From Candidatus Nitrosocosmicus franklandus (GTDB lineage: Archaea > Thermoproteota > Nitrososphaeria > Nitrososphaerales > Nitrososphaeraceae), in NCBI RefSeq assembly GCF_900696045.1, contig NZ_LR216287.1:2523854-2587853 (forward strand): a stretch of DNA of 64,000 nucleotides, given 5' to 3'. The notes under the pieces were generated by a model. It was not told the origin of the DNA. It made no database searches and was given only the letters and a program-made list of their open reading frames with translations. Both the position numbers and the translations under genes were made by a program. Shown in pieces: positions 1 to 8,574 of this stretch. How positions within the stretch are numbered: position 1 is the stretch's first letter; every line of letters begins with the position of its first letter.

Positions 1-129
1 CCCCAACCATGATCATCAAATACCAAGTTACATACTTGTAGTAATTTTAAATACATGAACCAAGATATTGACAGAAAAGGATTAACTACTTTTATGTTGC
101 TCTATGTCATACTTTTTTAAAGATTAAAT

Positions 130-796
130 GGCTCTGTTCATTTAGCGTCAAGTCTATAGCTTGAAGATGTCCTATCTCTTTTATGAATACTAGAAACAGA
201 ACACCTTCAAGGTATGTGTATTATGGCTTACATTTGTACTTTTCAGGTCTTTCTCTTAGGAAAACATCTGAAAGATTATCATACTGTATCAAACGAAATC
301 ATGTCACTATCTGGAACTGGATTCAAAAGTACCAACCTAAGATTATCAAGACAAAACAAAGAAGGATATGTGAATTCATTGTAGATGAAACATTGCTTAA
401 GGTTGGTTCAGAATACACGTGGTTATGGGTTGCAATAGATGCGAAAAGTAAGGAAATTCTCTCACTATCCATTTCTAAGGAGAGAAACATGTTTGTTGCG
501 GAACGGTTTCTGTCAAACATAGTCAGAGACTATGGAAAGCATCCAGTTTCAACAGATGGTGGTACTTGGTATCCCATGGCTTGTCAATTCCTTAAATTAG
601 AACACCATCTCCATTCCTCCTATGAAAAAAACTTGATTGAAAGAACAATGCAGTATATCAAGGACAGAACTGAAAGTTTCGATGATTACTTTCCCTGCAG
701 GCTAAAGAACTGCAAACTAAAACACGTAAAAAACTGGTTGAACCTGTTTGTCGACTATCACAACAAGGAATTAAAACCTGTTAACTGAACAGAGCC
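130..796 (+). mobile_element. IS6-type insertion sequence, copy 1 (667 bp)
   Basis: Complete insertion sequence. Both ends carry the terminal inverted repeat GGCTCTGTTCA, followed by TTT on the left and GTT on the right when read inward. It is flanked by a perfect 8-bp direct repeat GATTAAAT at 122-129 and 797-804, the target duplication size known for IS6-type elements. One transposase gene fills it. A second copy of exactly the same length lies inverted at 32085-32751 with a different 8-bp duplication, so the two are independent insertions. Confidence 0.93.
183..788 (+). CDS. IS6-family-type DDE transposase, copy 1
   Basis: Transposase of 201 residues that would cut and join the ends of its own insertion sequence. 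An N-terminal helix-turn-helix-like stretch (about residues 28-50, with ..RNHVTIWNWIQ..) is followed by an RNase H-type DDE core: Asp68 (IVDET), Asp125 (STDGG) and Glu153 (NLIER). It is somewhat shorter than the roughly 230 residues usual for IS6 transposases but looks complete, as it starts 53 nt after the left inverted repeat and stops just inside the right one. The ATG start is preceded by TATCTCTTTT. It differs from copy 2 at residue 10 only (Arg here, Lys there), so recent activity is likely. The family assignment rests on the DDE pattern, size and the 8-bp target duplication. Confidence 0.9.
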   Translation: MNTRNRTPSRYVYYGLHLYFSGLSLRKTSERLSYCIKRNHVTIWNWIQKYQPKIIKTKQRRICEFIVDETLLKVGSEYTWLWVAIDAKSKEILSLSISKERNMFVAERFLSNIVRDYGKHPVSTDGGTWYPMACQFLKLEHHLHSSYEKNLIERTMQYIKDRTESFDDYFPCRLKNCKLKHVKNWLNLFVDYHNKELKPVN

Positions 797-1036
797 GATT
801 AAATATATTACACGCATATACAGAATATGGAAGATCGGCAGAGGATGTTCTAAGGCTAGTTATATTCTTGGTAGGATAGTATACGATTTGATTTGTTGAA
901 TTTACTGATCTAGTCTTTTTATATCGATTACATAGGTTAACTTTATCGTGTTTTCATTTAAACGATGGTCTTAAATCCATCCTACAACTTATTGTAGAGA
1001 GTGTAGGGTAGAACCATTCTTGTTATTAATTTTCGA

Positions 1037-1187
1037 ATGCTTACTGCAACTGAATTCAGAAATATGTCTGTGAAAGTGGGTGAATTTAAACCCGAAAATA
1101 TTTCCGACTGTGGGCTTTGAGGTTTGAATGATTCTCCCGTACCTCAACATCCTGCAGAAGCTACAAAAAATAGCAATTTAATTTTGA
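1037..1187 (+). pseudogene. Decayed int(N) remnant of an earlier tRNA-Ser element
   Basis: In one frame this stretch reads MLTATEFRN... then ...SDCGL-stop-GLNDSPVPQ...EATKNSNLILNQRRERD. The intact int(N) at 9830 begins MLSKAEIQY and contains ..DCEGREGLNPSPVPQ..IEATK..NSNLVLNQRRERD. The start and the end therefore match, but most of the middle is missing and a TGA stop (1118-1120) interrupts it. It lies outside the left boundary of the integrated element, where unmodified chromosome downstream of the tRNA would otherwise be expected. Inference: it is the leftover N-terminal integrase fragment of another element that once used the same attachment site. Confidence 0.65.
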
Positions 1188-2077
1188 ATCAGCGCCGGGA
1201 GAGGGATAAGAGACCATACAGCGGTAACAAATTATGCTCAATTGATGAGAAATTGGTACAAGATTTCAAAGAGTATCTTGTTAACCAGAAACAAAGTCCT
1301 CATACTATAAGAAACAAGATTCAATATATAAAGAGATTCTACTATGTTTTAGAAGAAGAAAATGCTCAAGATTTAATGTCTGTTTCTCCAGAAACACGCC
1401 AGCATGCAATGAAATCATTGGCATCATTGTCAAAGTTTATGGGAATATATGATCGGTGGCAAACCCTCATTAAGAGATTCCAATTAAAATGGCCAAAGAA
1501 AGAGGCATATGCTATATTTAATGAAATTTTCAATGATTCTAATGAATCCTATACTACTATGTTAAAATGGATAAAGGATTCTATTCTAGTTCTTCCAAAA
1601 TCGTGGGGGAATATTATCCTCTTTAATACCTTAACGGGGCTTCGGCCGGATGAAGGGTATAAAGCAATGGATCTCATTAGGACTGAAGGTACTACATATA
1701 TTGACAAGAAAAGGATGCTCTTGATGCATTATAAATTTCCAAACCACTTTATCCGCGTTTCCAAAAAGGCATATGTTAGCATTATAAATGAGGAAATCTT
1801 ACAAATTGCTCGTAAGTCCGAACAAGTTACTTCATATAATTTGATGAGAAACACCTTTAGTGAATATTGCGTCTCTATGAATATGTATTACTGTAGAAAG
1901 GTCTTCGCCACATTTTTGAGGAATGAAGGAATTGAACCAGAGATAATAGATCTATTACAAGGGCGAATTCCAAACTCTATATTTGTACGACACTATTACA
2001 GACCGGATTCATCAAAGTTTGACGTGGTTAGAAAGAAATTGGCCAAATTGCATAAACTTGTCACAACAAAAGAGTGA
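1124..2077 (+). CDS. Split tyrosine recombinase, C-terminal part int(C)
   Basis: C-terminal, catalytic part of an SSV-type archaeal integrase. Real integrase sequence begins at the attachment site (about residue 28, RRERD); the preceding residues from the TTG start belong to a decayed neighbour. A core-binding, SAM-like helical region (about residues 38-110) has the typical ..SPHTIRNKIQYIKRF.. pattern. The catalytic domain shows Arg174 (TGLRPDEG), Arg258 (YYCRKVFATFLRNEG) and the tyrosine nucleophile at 291/292 (FVRHYYRP). Joined in frame to the int(N) fragment ending at 10288, it gives one protein of about 442 residues. In the integrated state neither half should be active by itself, so excision would need a helper or a circular copy. 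Confidence 0.88.
   Translation: MNDSPVPQHPAEATKNSNLILNQRRERDKRPYSGNKLCSIDEKLVQDFKEYLVNQKQSPHTIRNKIQYIKRFYYVLEEENAQDLMSVSPETRQHAMKSLASLSKFMGIYDRWQTLIKRFQLKWPKKEAYAIFNEIFNDSNESYTTMLKWIKDSILVLPKSWGNIILFNTLTGLRPDEGYKAMDLIRTEGTTYIDKKRMLLMHYKFPNHFIRVSKKAYVSIINEEILQIARKSEQVTSYNLMRNTFSEYCVSMNMYYCRKVFATFLRNEGIEPEIIDLLQGRIPNSIFVRHYYRPDSSKFDVVRKKLAKLHKLVTTKE
1182..1207. repeat. Left attachment site, copy of the tRNA-Ser 3' end
   Basis: These 26 bp are identical to 10263-10288. The last 15 bp (1193-1207, CGCCGGGAGAGGGAT) are the reverse complement of the tRNA-Ser 3' terminus. The rest of the tRNA is absent here, as expected for the distal site of a tRNA-targeting element. Confidence 0.85.
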
Positions 2078-2403
2078 CTCAAATGACGCTAATCCTAAAT
2101 CCTTTGATTTCTTATCAATTGGGTAAAAGGGGTTGGGATGACATAGGTTTTTGGGATGGCCTAGGATTGTCGCTACTTTACTATGATTTATAGGATTCTT
2201 AGGATAATGAACCATAGGCAATAGTTTGGTAGGGGTAGTATCGATTGATCCTCAGTTGTAAAAAAATCTAGTTTGTATTTGAGATAACTAGAGATCAATT
2301 TACAAAGGTGATCATAAAACCGAATTAAAAATTCTTTAAAAAAAATGGTAGATGGACTAGTTTATCAACAGAACTCACAGTATCCGCCGCTAGGGGACCC
2401 ACT

Positions 2404-2619
2404 TCAAGATACTATGGTATTGCCAGAGCAGCCATTGCCGCCATTGCCACCATTGCCACCTGAGCCACCATTGGTTTTGGACTTTTTGAATTTGAACTTC
2501 CAAGCATCGGCTTTTTGATCAAAGCAAGAACCTGTTGCCATACTTGTTATCATAACGGTTGACAAAACAACTATTGCAGTTAGTATTGCAATTTGTCTTT
2601 TTTGGGTTAAATTTCCCAT
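2404..2619 (-). CDS. Small secreted glycine-rich protein
   Basis: A 71-residue protein with a clear N-terminal signal sequence: basic start (MGNLTQKRQ), hydrophobic core IAILTAIVVLSTVMITSMA (about residues 10-28), and a likely cleavage near ATGSC-FDQKADA. The mature part is short and basic (WKFKFKKSK) and ends in GGSGGNGGNGGNGCSG, a Gly/Asn repeat with a second cysteine. No enzyme motif is visible. The gene is transcribed towards int(C) and stands alone. It is probably exported and loosely structured. Function unknown; the signal peptide makes it more likely real than chance. Confidence 0.6.
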   Translation of the reverse strand: MGNLTQKRQIAILTAIVVLSTVMITSMATGSCFDQKADAWKFKFKKSKTNGGSGGNGGNGGNGCSGNTIVS

Positions 2620-3055
2620 AACTATAGGGTATTATCAAAAACAGGATATAAATATCGTCTAATGTTGGTAATGTTTTTTGATGTATCTGGTTGACGCTTG
2701 AATTTGGTTGTTAGATGTTTTACCTCCTGTAAAAATGAGATTTTAGACAATATAATTGATCTATTCCGTGTTATCGAACCGGATGATATAAGACGTACTG
2801 AAAAAATTTTACAAATGATGGAAACTATTGGTGTTAAAGGAAGGAAGGGGGGGTTCTATAATTAAGAATGGTATATATCGGTATTACATACTGGTTTGCA
2901 TTATATTTGGTTAGGTAAGAATTTTAATATAAATGTATATTAATTCCAATTATTGCATGTTTTATATGTGATTATAACTTTTTATACAAGAATTTCAGAT
3001 TAAACCTTTGAAAATGAACATTATAACAAATACTATAGGTTGGAGGGGTGCCTAA

Positions 3056-5122
3056 TTGGAGCGTCCCCAAGAATGTCGTCCTTGGACGATAGAAGAAATC
3101 GATGATTTAAACAACGAGCGACAACAACCATGTAATTGTTATACACGCCCGGAACAACCTCCCAAAGAGGAAAAACCTCCATGTTCCCATGATAAGAAGA
3201 AAGACTGTTGTGAGCTGCTACTTGAAATATTGAGAAATGGGAGACTGCCTGAAAAATTCGAAATCCATAAACCTAAGCAATCCATAAAGGTAAAGACTGC
3301 TAATCTTTGCTGCAAATTTTCCCACAAGACATCGGTTGTACCAGTGTTGATGCTATTTTTGAAACGATTTCTACAAGGTAAGCGACCGGTAAGTGATTTT
3401 GAAGAGAAAATCCAAGACTACCTGGGAAGTCTACCTGACGAAAGGATTGAGGCATTAACTGTTGGTTTAAAGGCTTATGAGCAAGTACCCATTGGAGTAC
3501 GAAAATGTGCATTCGAAGACCGATTCGATGATTGTGAAAACCCAGAGGTTTTGGATCCAAGGTTCTTTTTTAAAGTTTGGGTCCAAGAAGCGATCAGACT
3601 CGGTAGAGAAATATTGTATGATAGAGTTCCGGGTCCAGGTAAAGTGCGACCATGGGAAAGAATTTTTCCAAAAGATGCTGATGTGAAAGGTACCCCGAAA
3701 CTGACCGCCCCATGGCCATGGATATGCGCAGTAAATCCTTTGGGAGATAACCGTGAATGGTTTAAAAACAATGATGTAACTGAACCAGGAAACATTCCAA
3801 TTGAAAAATTCATCTTTGAAAAGCATGAATTTTCAAGAATATGTAAGCAAGATACATCAAAGCCTGTCGAACCAAACAAGTTCCATCTTATATGTATGAA
3901 TGAGGAGGCGCCAACCATCTCAGGAGGTTTTGGAGGAATCGGTACATGTCATGGTAATAGCCGATATAATTACTCCCAAGGGGGAAAGACATATTGTTTA
4001 AAGATACCTGAAGTTGAACCAGGAGATTCTGTAACTTTACGTGGACTAAATTTCTTTTCCATGAATAGTAAGGTTCTGTTGAAAAAAATCGATGGACCTT
4101 TCGAAAATATACCTCCTATAAATTGCACGGTTCTTGGAGACCAAGAAACCCCTGATGACATACATACTTGTCAAGTGCAAGACCTCATGACTTTTACTAT
4201 CCCAACAAGGGTCAAGGATAAAGATGGATTAAACAATATACCTCTACCTCCTGGTAGATACTCTGTTCAAGTCCAAGTACCGAATGAGATTGGATATGCT
4301 CCATTGCCCGGATCTGCGCCTTCAGAATTCTTAAGTAACATTGTATGGTTGGATGTGATGGTTCACCCCACTGAGAGTTTTCGATACTTTACAGACTATG
4401 CCTTCTGTCATGAAGAAACCGATGGACCTGGTTCAGACGAACCCTGGTTTCAAGCCTTTTCCGTTACTTTTGCGCCGGGTGAAAGTGGTACCGGGAATAT
4501 AACGATGATAGGACAACGTCATATAGAGATTGTGAAGGGTGATGATGTGGATTCTGGAGAGCCCATATCAATCAGTGCCCCGCCATTATTCCAGGGATCT
4601 TTTCAGAAAGGAATGGCCTGTGCAATAGCGATAATAGGATTGGAAGTAGATAGCGAAGATGCGGCTAAAAAACAGATAAAGGATTTTGCTGACGCCTATT
4701 TGGAATATTGGAAATCATTTTTCACCCAAACTTTAGTGGCTGCAGATTTGGAAATCGTGAAAGAATTGATACGAGCTGGGATAGCAACATCCACTGTCAT
4801 CACTGCTGGCATAGGTGGATTGATTGCAATAGCTCTTATAGGCGTACTTTATGCACTTTGGGCCCCTGCGGATCCAATTGCTGTTGATTTTATGATATTG
4901 AGTGCAGTTGGATTACATGATCTAACAAATCCTAACAAACCTATACCTCCACCATATTCGAGATCGTTTGGAGAACTAGGCTTATCTGTAACTCCACTAC
5001 AGACCAAACCAGAGGATATCCAACCTGGAGGTACACATAGGACATATTCGGAAGATCGTATCTATACAAGTTCGGAAGAAAATAGTAAGTATCGATTCAC
5101 TTATAAAGTACAGAGAATATAA
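3056..5122 (+). CDS. Large element-borne protein of unknown function (688 aa)
   Basis: The longest cargo gene. It starts with TTG after a good ribosome-binding sequence (TTGGAGGGGTG). The N-terminal 60 residues are rich in Cys, Pro and charge (CNCYTRPEQPP..CSHDKKKDCC), with no signal peptide. A region around residues 325-440 has an IPT/TIG-like immunoglobulin look (PGDSVTLRGLNFFSMNSKVLL ... LPPGRYSVQVQVPNEIG). Near 460-480 there is a ..CHEETDGPGSDEPWFQAF.. segment. Around residues 595-620 there is one strongly hydrophobic stretch (STVITAGIGGLIAIALIGVLYALW), followed by a Pro-rich tail. The combination suggests a surface, adhesion or membrane-inserting protein, but I do not recognise the family. 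The gene stands alone, with about 430 bp of empty DNA upstream and 930 bp downstream. Confidence 0.75.
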   Translation: MERPQECRPWTIEEIDDLNNERQQPCNCYTRPEQPPKEEKPPCSHDKKKDCCELLLEILRNGRLPEKFEIHKPKQSIKVKTANLCCKFSHKTSVVPVLMLFLKRFLQGKRPVSDFEEKIQDYLGSLPDERIEALTVGLKAYEQVPIGVRKCAFEDRFDDCENPEVLDPRFFFKVWVQEAIRLGREILYDRVPGPGKVRPWERIFPKDADVKGTPKLTAPWPWICAVNPLGDNREWFKNNDVTEPGNIPIEKFIFEKHEFSRICKQDTSKPVEPNKFHLICMNEEAPTISGGFGGIGTCHGNSRYNYSQGGKTYCLKIPEVEPGDSVTLRGLNFFSMNSKVLLKKIDGPFENIPPINCTVLGDQETPDDIHTCQVQDLMTFTIPTRVKDKDGLNNIPLPPGRYSVQVQVPNEIGYAPLPGSAPSEFLSNIVWLDVMVHPTESFRYFTDYAFCHEETDGPGSDEPWFQAFSVTFAPGESGTGNITMIGQRHIEIVKGDDVDSGEPISISAPPLFQGSFQKGMACAIAIIGLEVDSEDAAKKQIKDFADAYLEYWKSFFTQTLVAADLEIVKELIRAGIATSTVITAGIGGLIAIALIGVLYALWAPADPIAVDFMILSAVGLHDLTNPNKPIPPPYSRSFGELGLSVTPLQTKPEDIQPGGTHRTYSEDRIYTSSEENSKYRFTYKVQRI

Positions 5123-6051
5123 AACAGGAATCCATTTGACTTGTTTCTCTAATCCTAAACGAGGATCAGATGTAGACCAAGTCGGATCATCTTTTTAATT
5201 CCCGATAGTAACTATAGTAGTTCTGCTGACACAATTTGGAATATATGCTGTAGTATTATAATGGAGGGCTAGATCAAAAAATCATAATCTAATGGTAGTG
5301 AACTCTGTTAAAGGACCGCGTTCTTTGGCTAAAAACGGTATTTAATGGTATTTTGTGGTATGTAATATTACTCTTGATCTACTACAACAATACAATCTAT
5401 TTTGAAGATTAGTTGAATTGAGAAATGTATGTTTAGTGGGTATTTTTCCAAATTTTACAAGTATTTCAGGTTAAAAATTGAAGAAAACTTTCTTGTTAAT
5501 TAATGAGATATTTTGGCGACGGCGGATCCGTGAACTACGCAAGCCGGGACAACACAGCTTAACTCAAATCATTAACAATAGTCTTAATGTATGTCTTTTC
5601 AAGGGGTGACTGATACAGTCTTCCTCTTAATGGTCTTAAACAAAAAATAGTTTAATCAGATTAGTAATTGCAAAGAATGCCTTCTATATTAAAATCTCTT
5701 TTGGATTTGTAACAAACTAAAGAACGGTATAACAATTTAGGACCTATGTGAAATGATAAAGCCTACTACTACTACTACTACTACTACTACTTTTGTTTAC
5801 CTCGATTATTTTCAAAAACAATTAACGTATTATATTGCATGTCCAAATCAGCGTCAATTGAGAATTAAGCATATCTTTAATCTGCATACTCAAAAGATGT
5901 ACTTTTTAATCTATGTTGATATAGTACTGCAAGACTTCAAAAATGAGGGTGTGGTTTTATAATTACGTATGTAGATAAAAGGGTTCAAACATTTAAAGTC
6001 GAAGAGGCAGTAGATCGTTTAACGAATACATATAACCATGGCTTACACTGC
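5123..6051. other. Intergenic stretch with a CTA microsatellite; no convincing gene
   Basis: About 930 bp between the 688-residue gene and the MEDS gene. The only structured feature is a 29-bp pure period-3 tract (CTA)n at 5763-5791. A 69-codon frame crosses it, but its poly-Thr start comes from the repeat and it has no recognisable content. A 13-bp motif TTTTGGCGACGGC at 5511-5523 recurs at 8246-8258. Confidence 0.5.
5763..5791. repeat. (CTA)n trinucleotide microsatellite
   Basis: 29 bp of uninterrupted CTA/ACT period-3 sequence, nearly ten units, in non-coding DNA of the integrated element. Such tracts can vary in length by slippage. No gene clearly depends on it. Confidence 0.9.
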
Positions 6052-6553
6052 TTGCTGATTTATGATTCTTTGGTAACATATAGAGAATTTTACTGTCATT
6101 ATGCACAAAAGTTGCTTGAAGAACTAAATGAAGTCGTTCTGATTGTTCCCTTTTATGAAACCCTTGGTTCGGTAAGGGAAATGCTTTCGATAGGTCACAG
6201 AGCAATTGATGTAGAAGAACAAGAAAATCTAAAGAATCTTTTCATACACGACTCGGTGGACGAATACTTTGGAAACGAAATTGTAATGGACTCGAGAAAA
6301 AAGATATTGAATGAAGCCATTGAGAATGGCAAAGAAGGTTTCTCCGTTGTGGCCGATATGGGCTCCTTTTTTTTTCAAAGGAGCTGTCAAAAAGTTGTTA
6401 GAGTATGAAATGAATTTGCCGACTCGCTTTGAAGACAAGACATTTAGCGGTATATGTGTTTATCATCAAGCTGATTTTGACAGGTTATCCAAAGACCAGA
6501 AGAATGATGTGATCAATCACCATCGTATTACCATCAAACTCGAGGCCTACTGA
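6052..6553 (+). pseudogene. MEDS-domain sensor gene, frameshifted at a T9 tract
   Basis: Two overlapping frames together give one MEDS-type (methanogen/methylotroph DcmR sensory) domain protein. Frame 1 (6052-6408) supplies ..HCLLIYDSLVTYREFYCHYAQKLL.. through ..VVADMGSFFF; frame 2 supplies FFKGAVKKLLEYEMNLP ... FSGICVYHQADFDRLSKDQ..DVINHH. They join perfectly if one T is removed from the run of nine at 6367-6375. The domain continues upstream of the first TTG (..RVQTFKVEEAVDRLTNTYNHGLHCLL) without a standard start codon. MEDS domains are ligand or signal sensors often linked to two-component systems, and a receiver gene lies next door on the other strand. The shift could be decay, phase variation or an assembly error. 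Confidence 0.75.
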
Positions 6554-6639
6554 CTGATAGATTACTTGGTAGTCGATACAAAAATAGTCCATTTATCTGG
6601 ATAAACAAATTAAACTTTTTTAAATATCTTGACAACTCA

Positions 6640-7023
6640 TTAATCATTTGTTTGGATATTTTCTTTAATGATATTACAAAGAGTATTCAGGTTTACTGGC
6701 TTTTGAATGAGTTTACAAATATTTGCAGATTGAAAGGCTGGATCCTTTTCCAGACCTGATATATCAAAAGCAGTGATGAGAAATATCTTGATTGATGAGT
6801 TGAGTTTTCTGATCTCATTTGCTAGTTCTAATCCATTCATACCTGGCATTTTCAAGTCAGTAAGGATCATTGAATATTTGTAAGGATTTTGACGATAGTG
6901 CTCTAAAGCGAGTAATGGCTTTGTAAAGGATATAACTTCGAAACCAGTAAGAGATAAAAATTGAGTATATAGGGAAGCTAATTCCTCTTCATCGTCTACT
7001 ATTACTCCCGACACGGATTTCAT
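6640..7023 (-). CDS. Stand-alone response regulator receiver protein
   Basis: CheY-like receiver of 127 residues with no output domain. The acidic pair is Asp10/Asp11 (IVDDEEE), the phosphoacceptor Asp56 (ILTDLKMPGMNG), the conserved Thr84 (FLITAF) and Lys108 (IQKPV), all in the expected places, so phosphorylation should work. It would receive phosphate from a histidine kinase and act by protein contact. It is convergent with the broken MEDS sensor gene. The nearest kinases in the window are two soluble ones at 27.3-30.6 kb, outside the element; any pairing with them is speculation. Confidence 0.9.
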   Translation of the reverse strand: MKSVSGVIVDDEEELASLYTQFLSLTGFEVISFTKPLLALEHYRQNPYKYSMILTDLKMPGMNGLELANEIRKLNSSIKIFLITAFDISGLEKDPAFQSANICKLIQKPVNLNTLCNIIKENIQTND

Positions 7024-7174
7024 GTTATAGGCAATAGATTACAGAGCCGAACTACTTAACTATTGCCATGGATTCTATGGATTTTGATTTAAAAGCGGTA
7101 TTTGTATTGCTTGTATAAAGTCAAAAGAGATGGAGGCGGCATCTATAACGGCCATGACCCAAACTTAAAGGCGG

Positions 7175-7411
7175 TCAATTTTGTATATATTCTATTGCTA
7201 TAGACTCGTCATAATTTCTTATGTTCAATCTTTTTATCAGTCTATCTAGATTTGTATCTTTATCCAATACCTTTTTATCTTTTATAGCAACGTATTTGTT
7301 ATCATACTTTTCTCTGAGGTCGCCGCGTTGTTTATGTATCCACTTAAAGTTGTTTGCCAATCTTTCCAATTTATCTAGATCGGATTTGGCAAAATCATCT
7401 AGATTTTGCAT
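7175..7411 (-). CDS. Small DUF5678-like protein
   Basis: A 78-residue, highly charged protein. The segment RGDLREKYDNKYVAIKDKKVLDKDTNLDRLIKRL (about residues 29-63) matches the usual pattern of DUF5678 proteins (..L..KY.GKYVAVK..KV...D...L...). The N-terminal part (MQNLDDFAKSDLDKLERLANNFKWI) looks helical. No enzyme motif. It lies upstream of the receiver gene on the same strand, about 150 bp away. Function unknown; the family assignment is by eye. Confidence 0.55.
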   Translation of the reverse strand: MQNLDDFAKSDLDKLERLANNFKWIHKQRGDLREKYDNKYVAIKDKKVLDKDTNLDRLIKRLNIRNYDESIAIEYIQN

Positions 7412-7933
7412 CGTAAATACTATTACGGTCTTTTACCACTATTAAACATTGGCTTAATTCTAATTTCTTAGAACTATTTACCCTAACAACTTGACATAAT
7501 CGCCTCGTCAATCCTATTTGATCCAACCATTATGTAATAGAGTCGTGGCTTAAAACTCATCTATTAAGTCTCATTTACTAGTCTTAGAACAGGGGGGCTC
7601 GGACTCTATATATCGATTTGTTGTTCTCTTTCTTTAGAATATTCCAAAAGTTTTAGTGAATGTTTACCTGACTAAATGATATGGTTTAATGATGTCTAAC
7701 TTTTTGAAAAGAAATTTCCCAATGATTATGAGAATGGTTCTGAGATTCTATAGACAATATACACGTAGCAGTGTACGCCGATAATCTCCAATATTTTTTT
7801 AGAATATTAGGGATCTTGATATAAAAAAACATCTGTATTGCTCATTTAAAATCAAAAAGATTTGACCGCTGATGTTTCACAGCAAATTTTAATTTGTCAT
7901 GCCGATTAAATATCTTGTTTTATAAGATCATTC
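7412..7933. other. Non-coding stretch, nothing recognised
   Basis: About 520 bp of AT-rich DNA with stop codons in all frames and no recognisable repeat, RNA or gene remnant. Confidence 0.5.
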
Positions 7934-8050
7934 ATGTCAGAAGTTAATGACTCTGTAGAAATTGCAAGAAAAAAAGCAAAAACAGGGATAAACAAATACA
8001 CAAAAGATGTTGATACAGGAGAACCTGACCCCATAGCAAGTGCAGATTGA
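7934..8050 (+). CDS. Possible 38-residue small protein
   Basis: ATG at 7934 opens a 38-residue frame, MSEVNDSVEIARKKAKTG..., ending DPIASAD and a TGA stop. Composition is protein-like (charged, no runs), and an AT-rich TATA-like stretch (TAAATATCTTGTTTTATAAG) ends about ten bases before the ATG, which suits a short-leader or leaderless archaeal transcript. No homologue is known to me. It could be a chance frame. Confidence 0.35.
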   Translation: MSEVNDSVEIARKKAKTGINKYTKDVDTGEPDPIASAD

Positions 8051-8399
8051 TACCTAATGGAATATTGTTAAGATTAGGTTTGACATTCACTGTTACGAGA
8101 AGTACATTTCGTTAAGGTTAACATGCCTCTCGCAGAATCTACAATAGATTGGTTATAGAAAACTATATCAGATAGAATATTATCAAAATTTCTACGATAT
8201 TTACTAGTGAAAACTGTAAAAACTTTATCATATTTTTAGCGAATGTTTTGGCGACGGCACATTGACCTTTGCTAATAACCAATCGAGTCGATTATGTTGG
8301 AAAAGTGGCCTGCCCCAACCTTAACTTTATACCTTTTCAAGCTACCCACGTGAATAGTATTCCACTAGTCGTGATGTTTTCTTTTTCCTTCCATGAAGT

Positions 8400-8560
8400 T
8401 CTGAGTCTGTCTATCAGTTCTTGATTCTGCAACGAGACTAAGAAAGAAGGAAAATGATAATGGATTCTCCGAATTTTTTCCAACTATGATATCGGCTGCC
8501 ATTTACTCAAACCATCAAAAACCATACTAACAAATGGAACTTGGGTAACCTGACCCCCCA
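8400..8560 (-). pseudogene. Remnant of a paralogue of the 9115-9666 gene
   Basis: The reverse strand encodes, across stops and a frameshift, ..VSMVFDG.. then ..MAADIIVGKNSENPLSFSFFLSLV. The intact gene at 9115 has ..LSMLVSCCSGMSDGAASLIKGKDSRSISVLFFYSLVLQNQ. at its C-terminus. The DNA is also alignable (TGATTCTGCAACGAGACTA against TGATTCTGTAATACAAGACTA). This is a decayed C-terminal fragment of a second copy, in the same orientation, just downstream of the secreted protein gene. Confidence 0.65.
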
Positions 8561-8574
8561 ACTGACTAAAAACA

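Noticed and set aside
5753-5962. 69-codon frame starting with poly-Thr
   Set aside because: The start is a product of the CTA microsatellite and the rest has no conserved-looking features.
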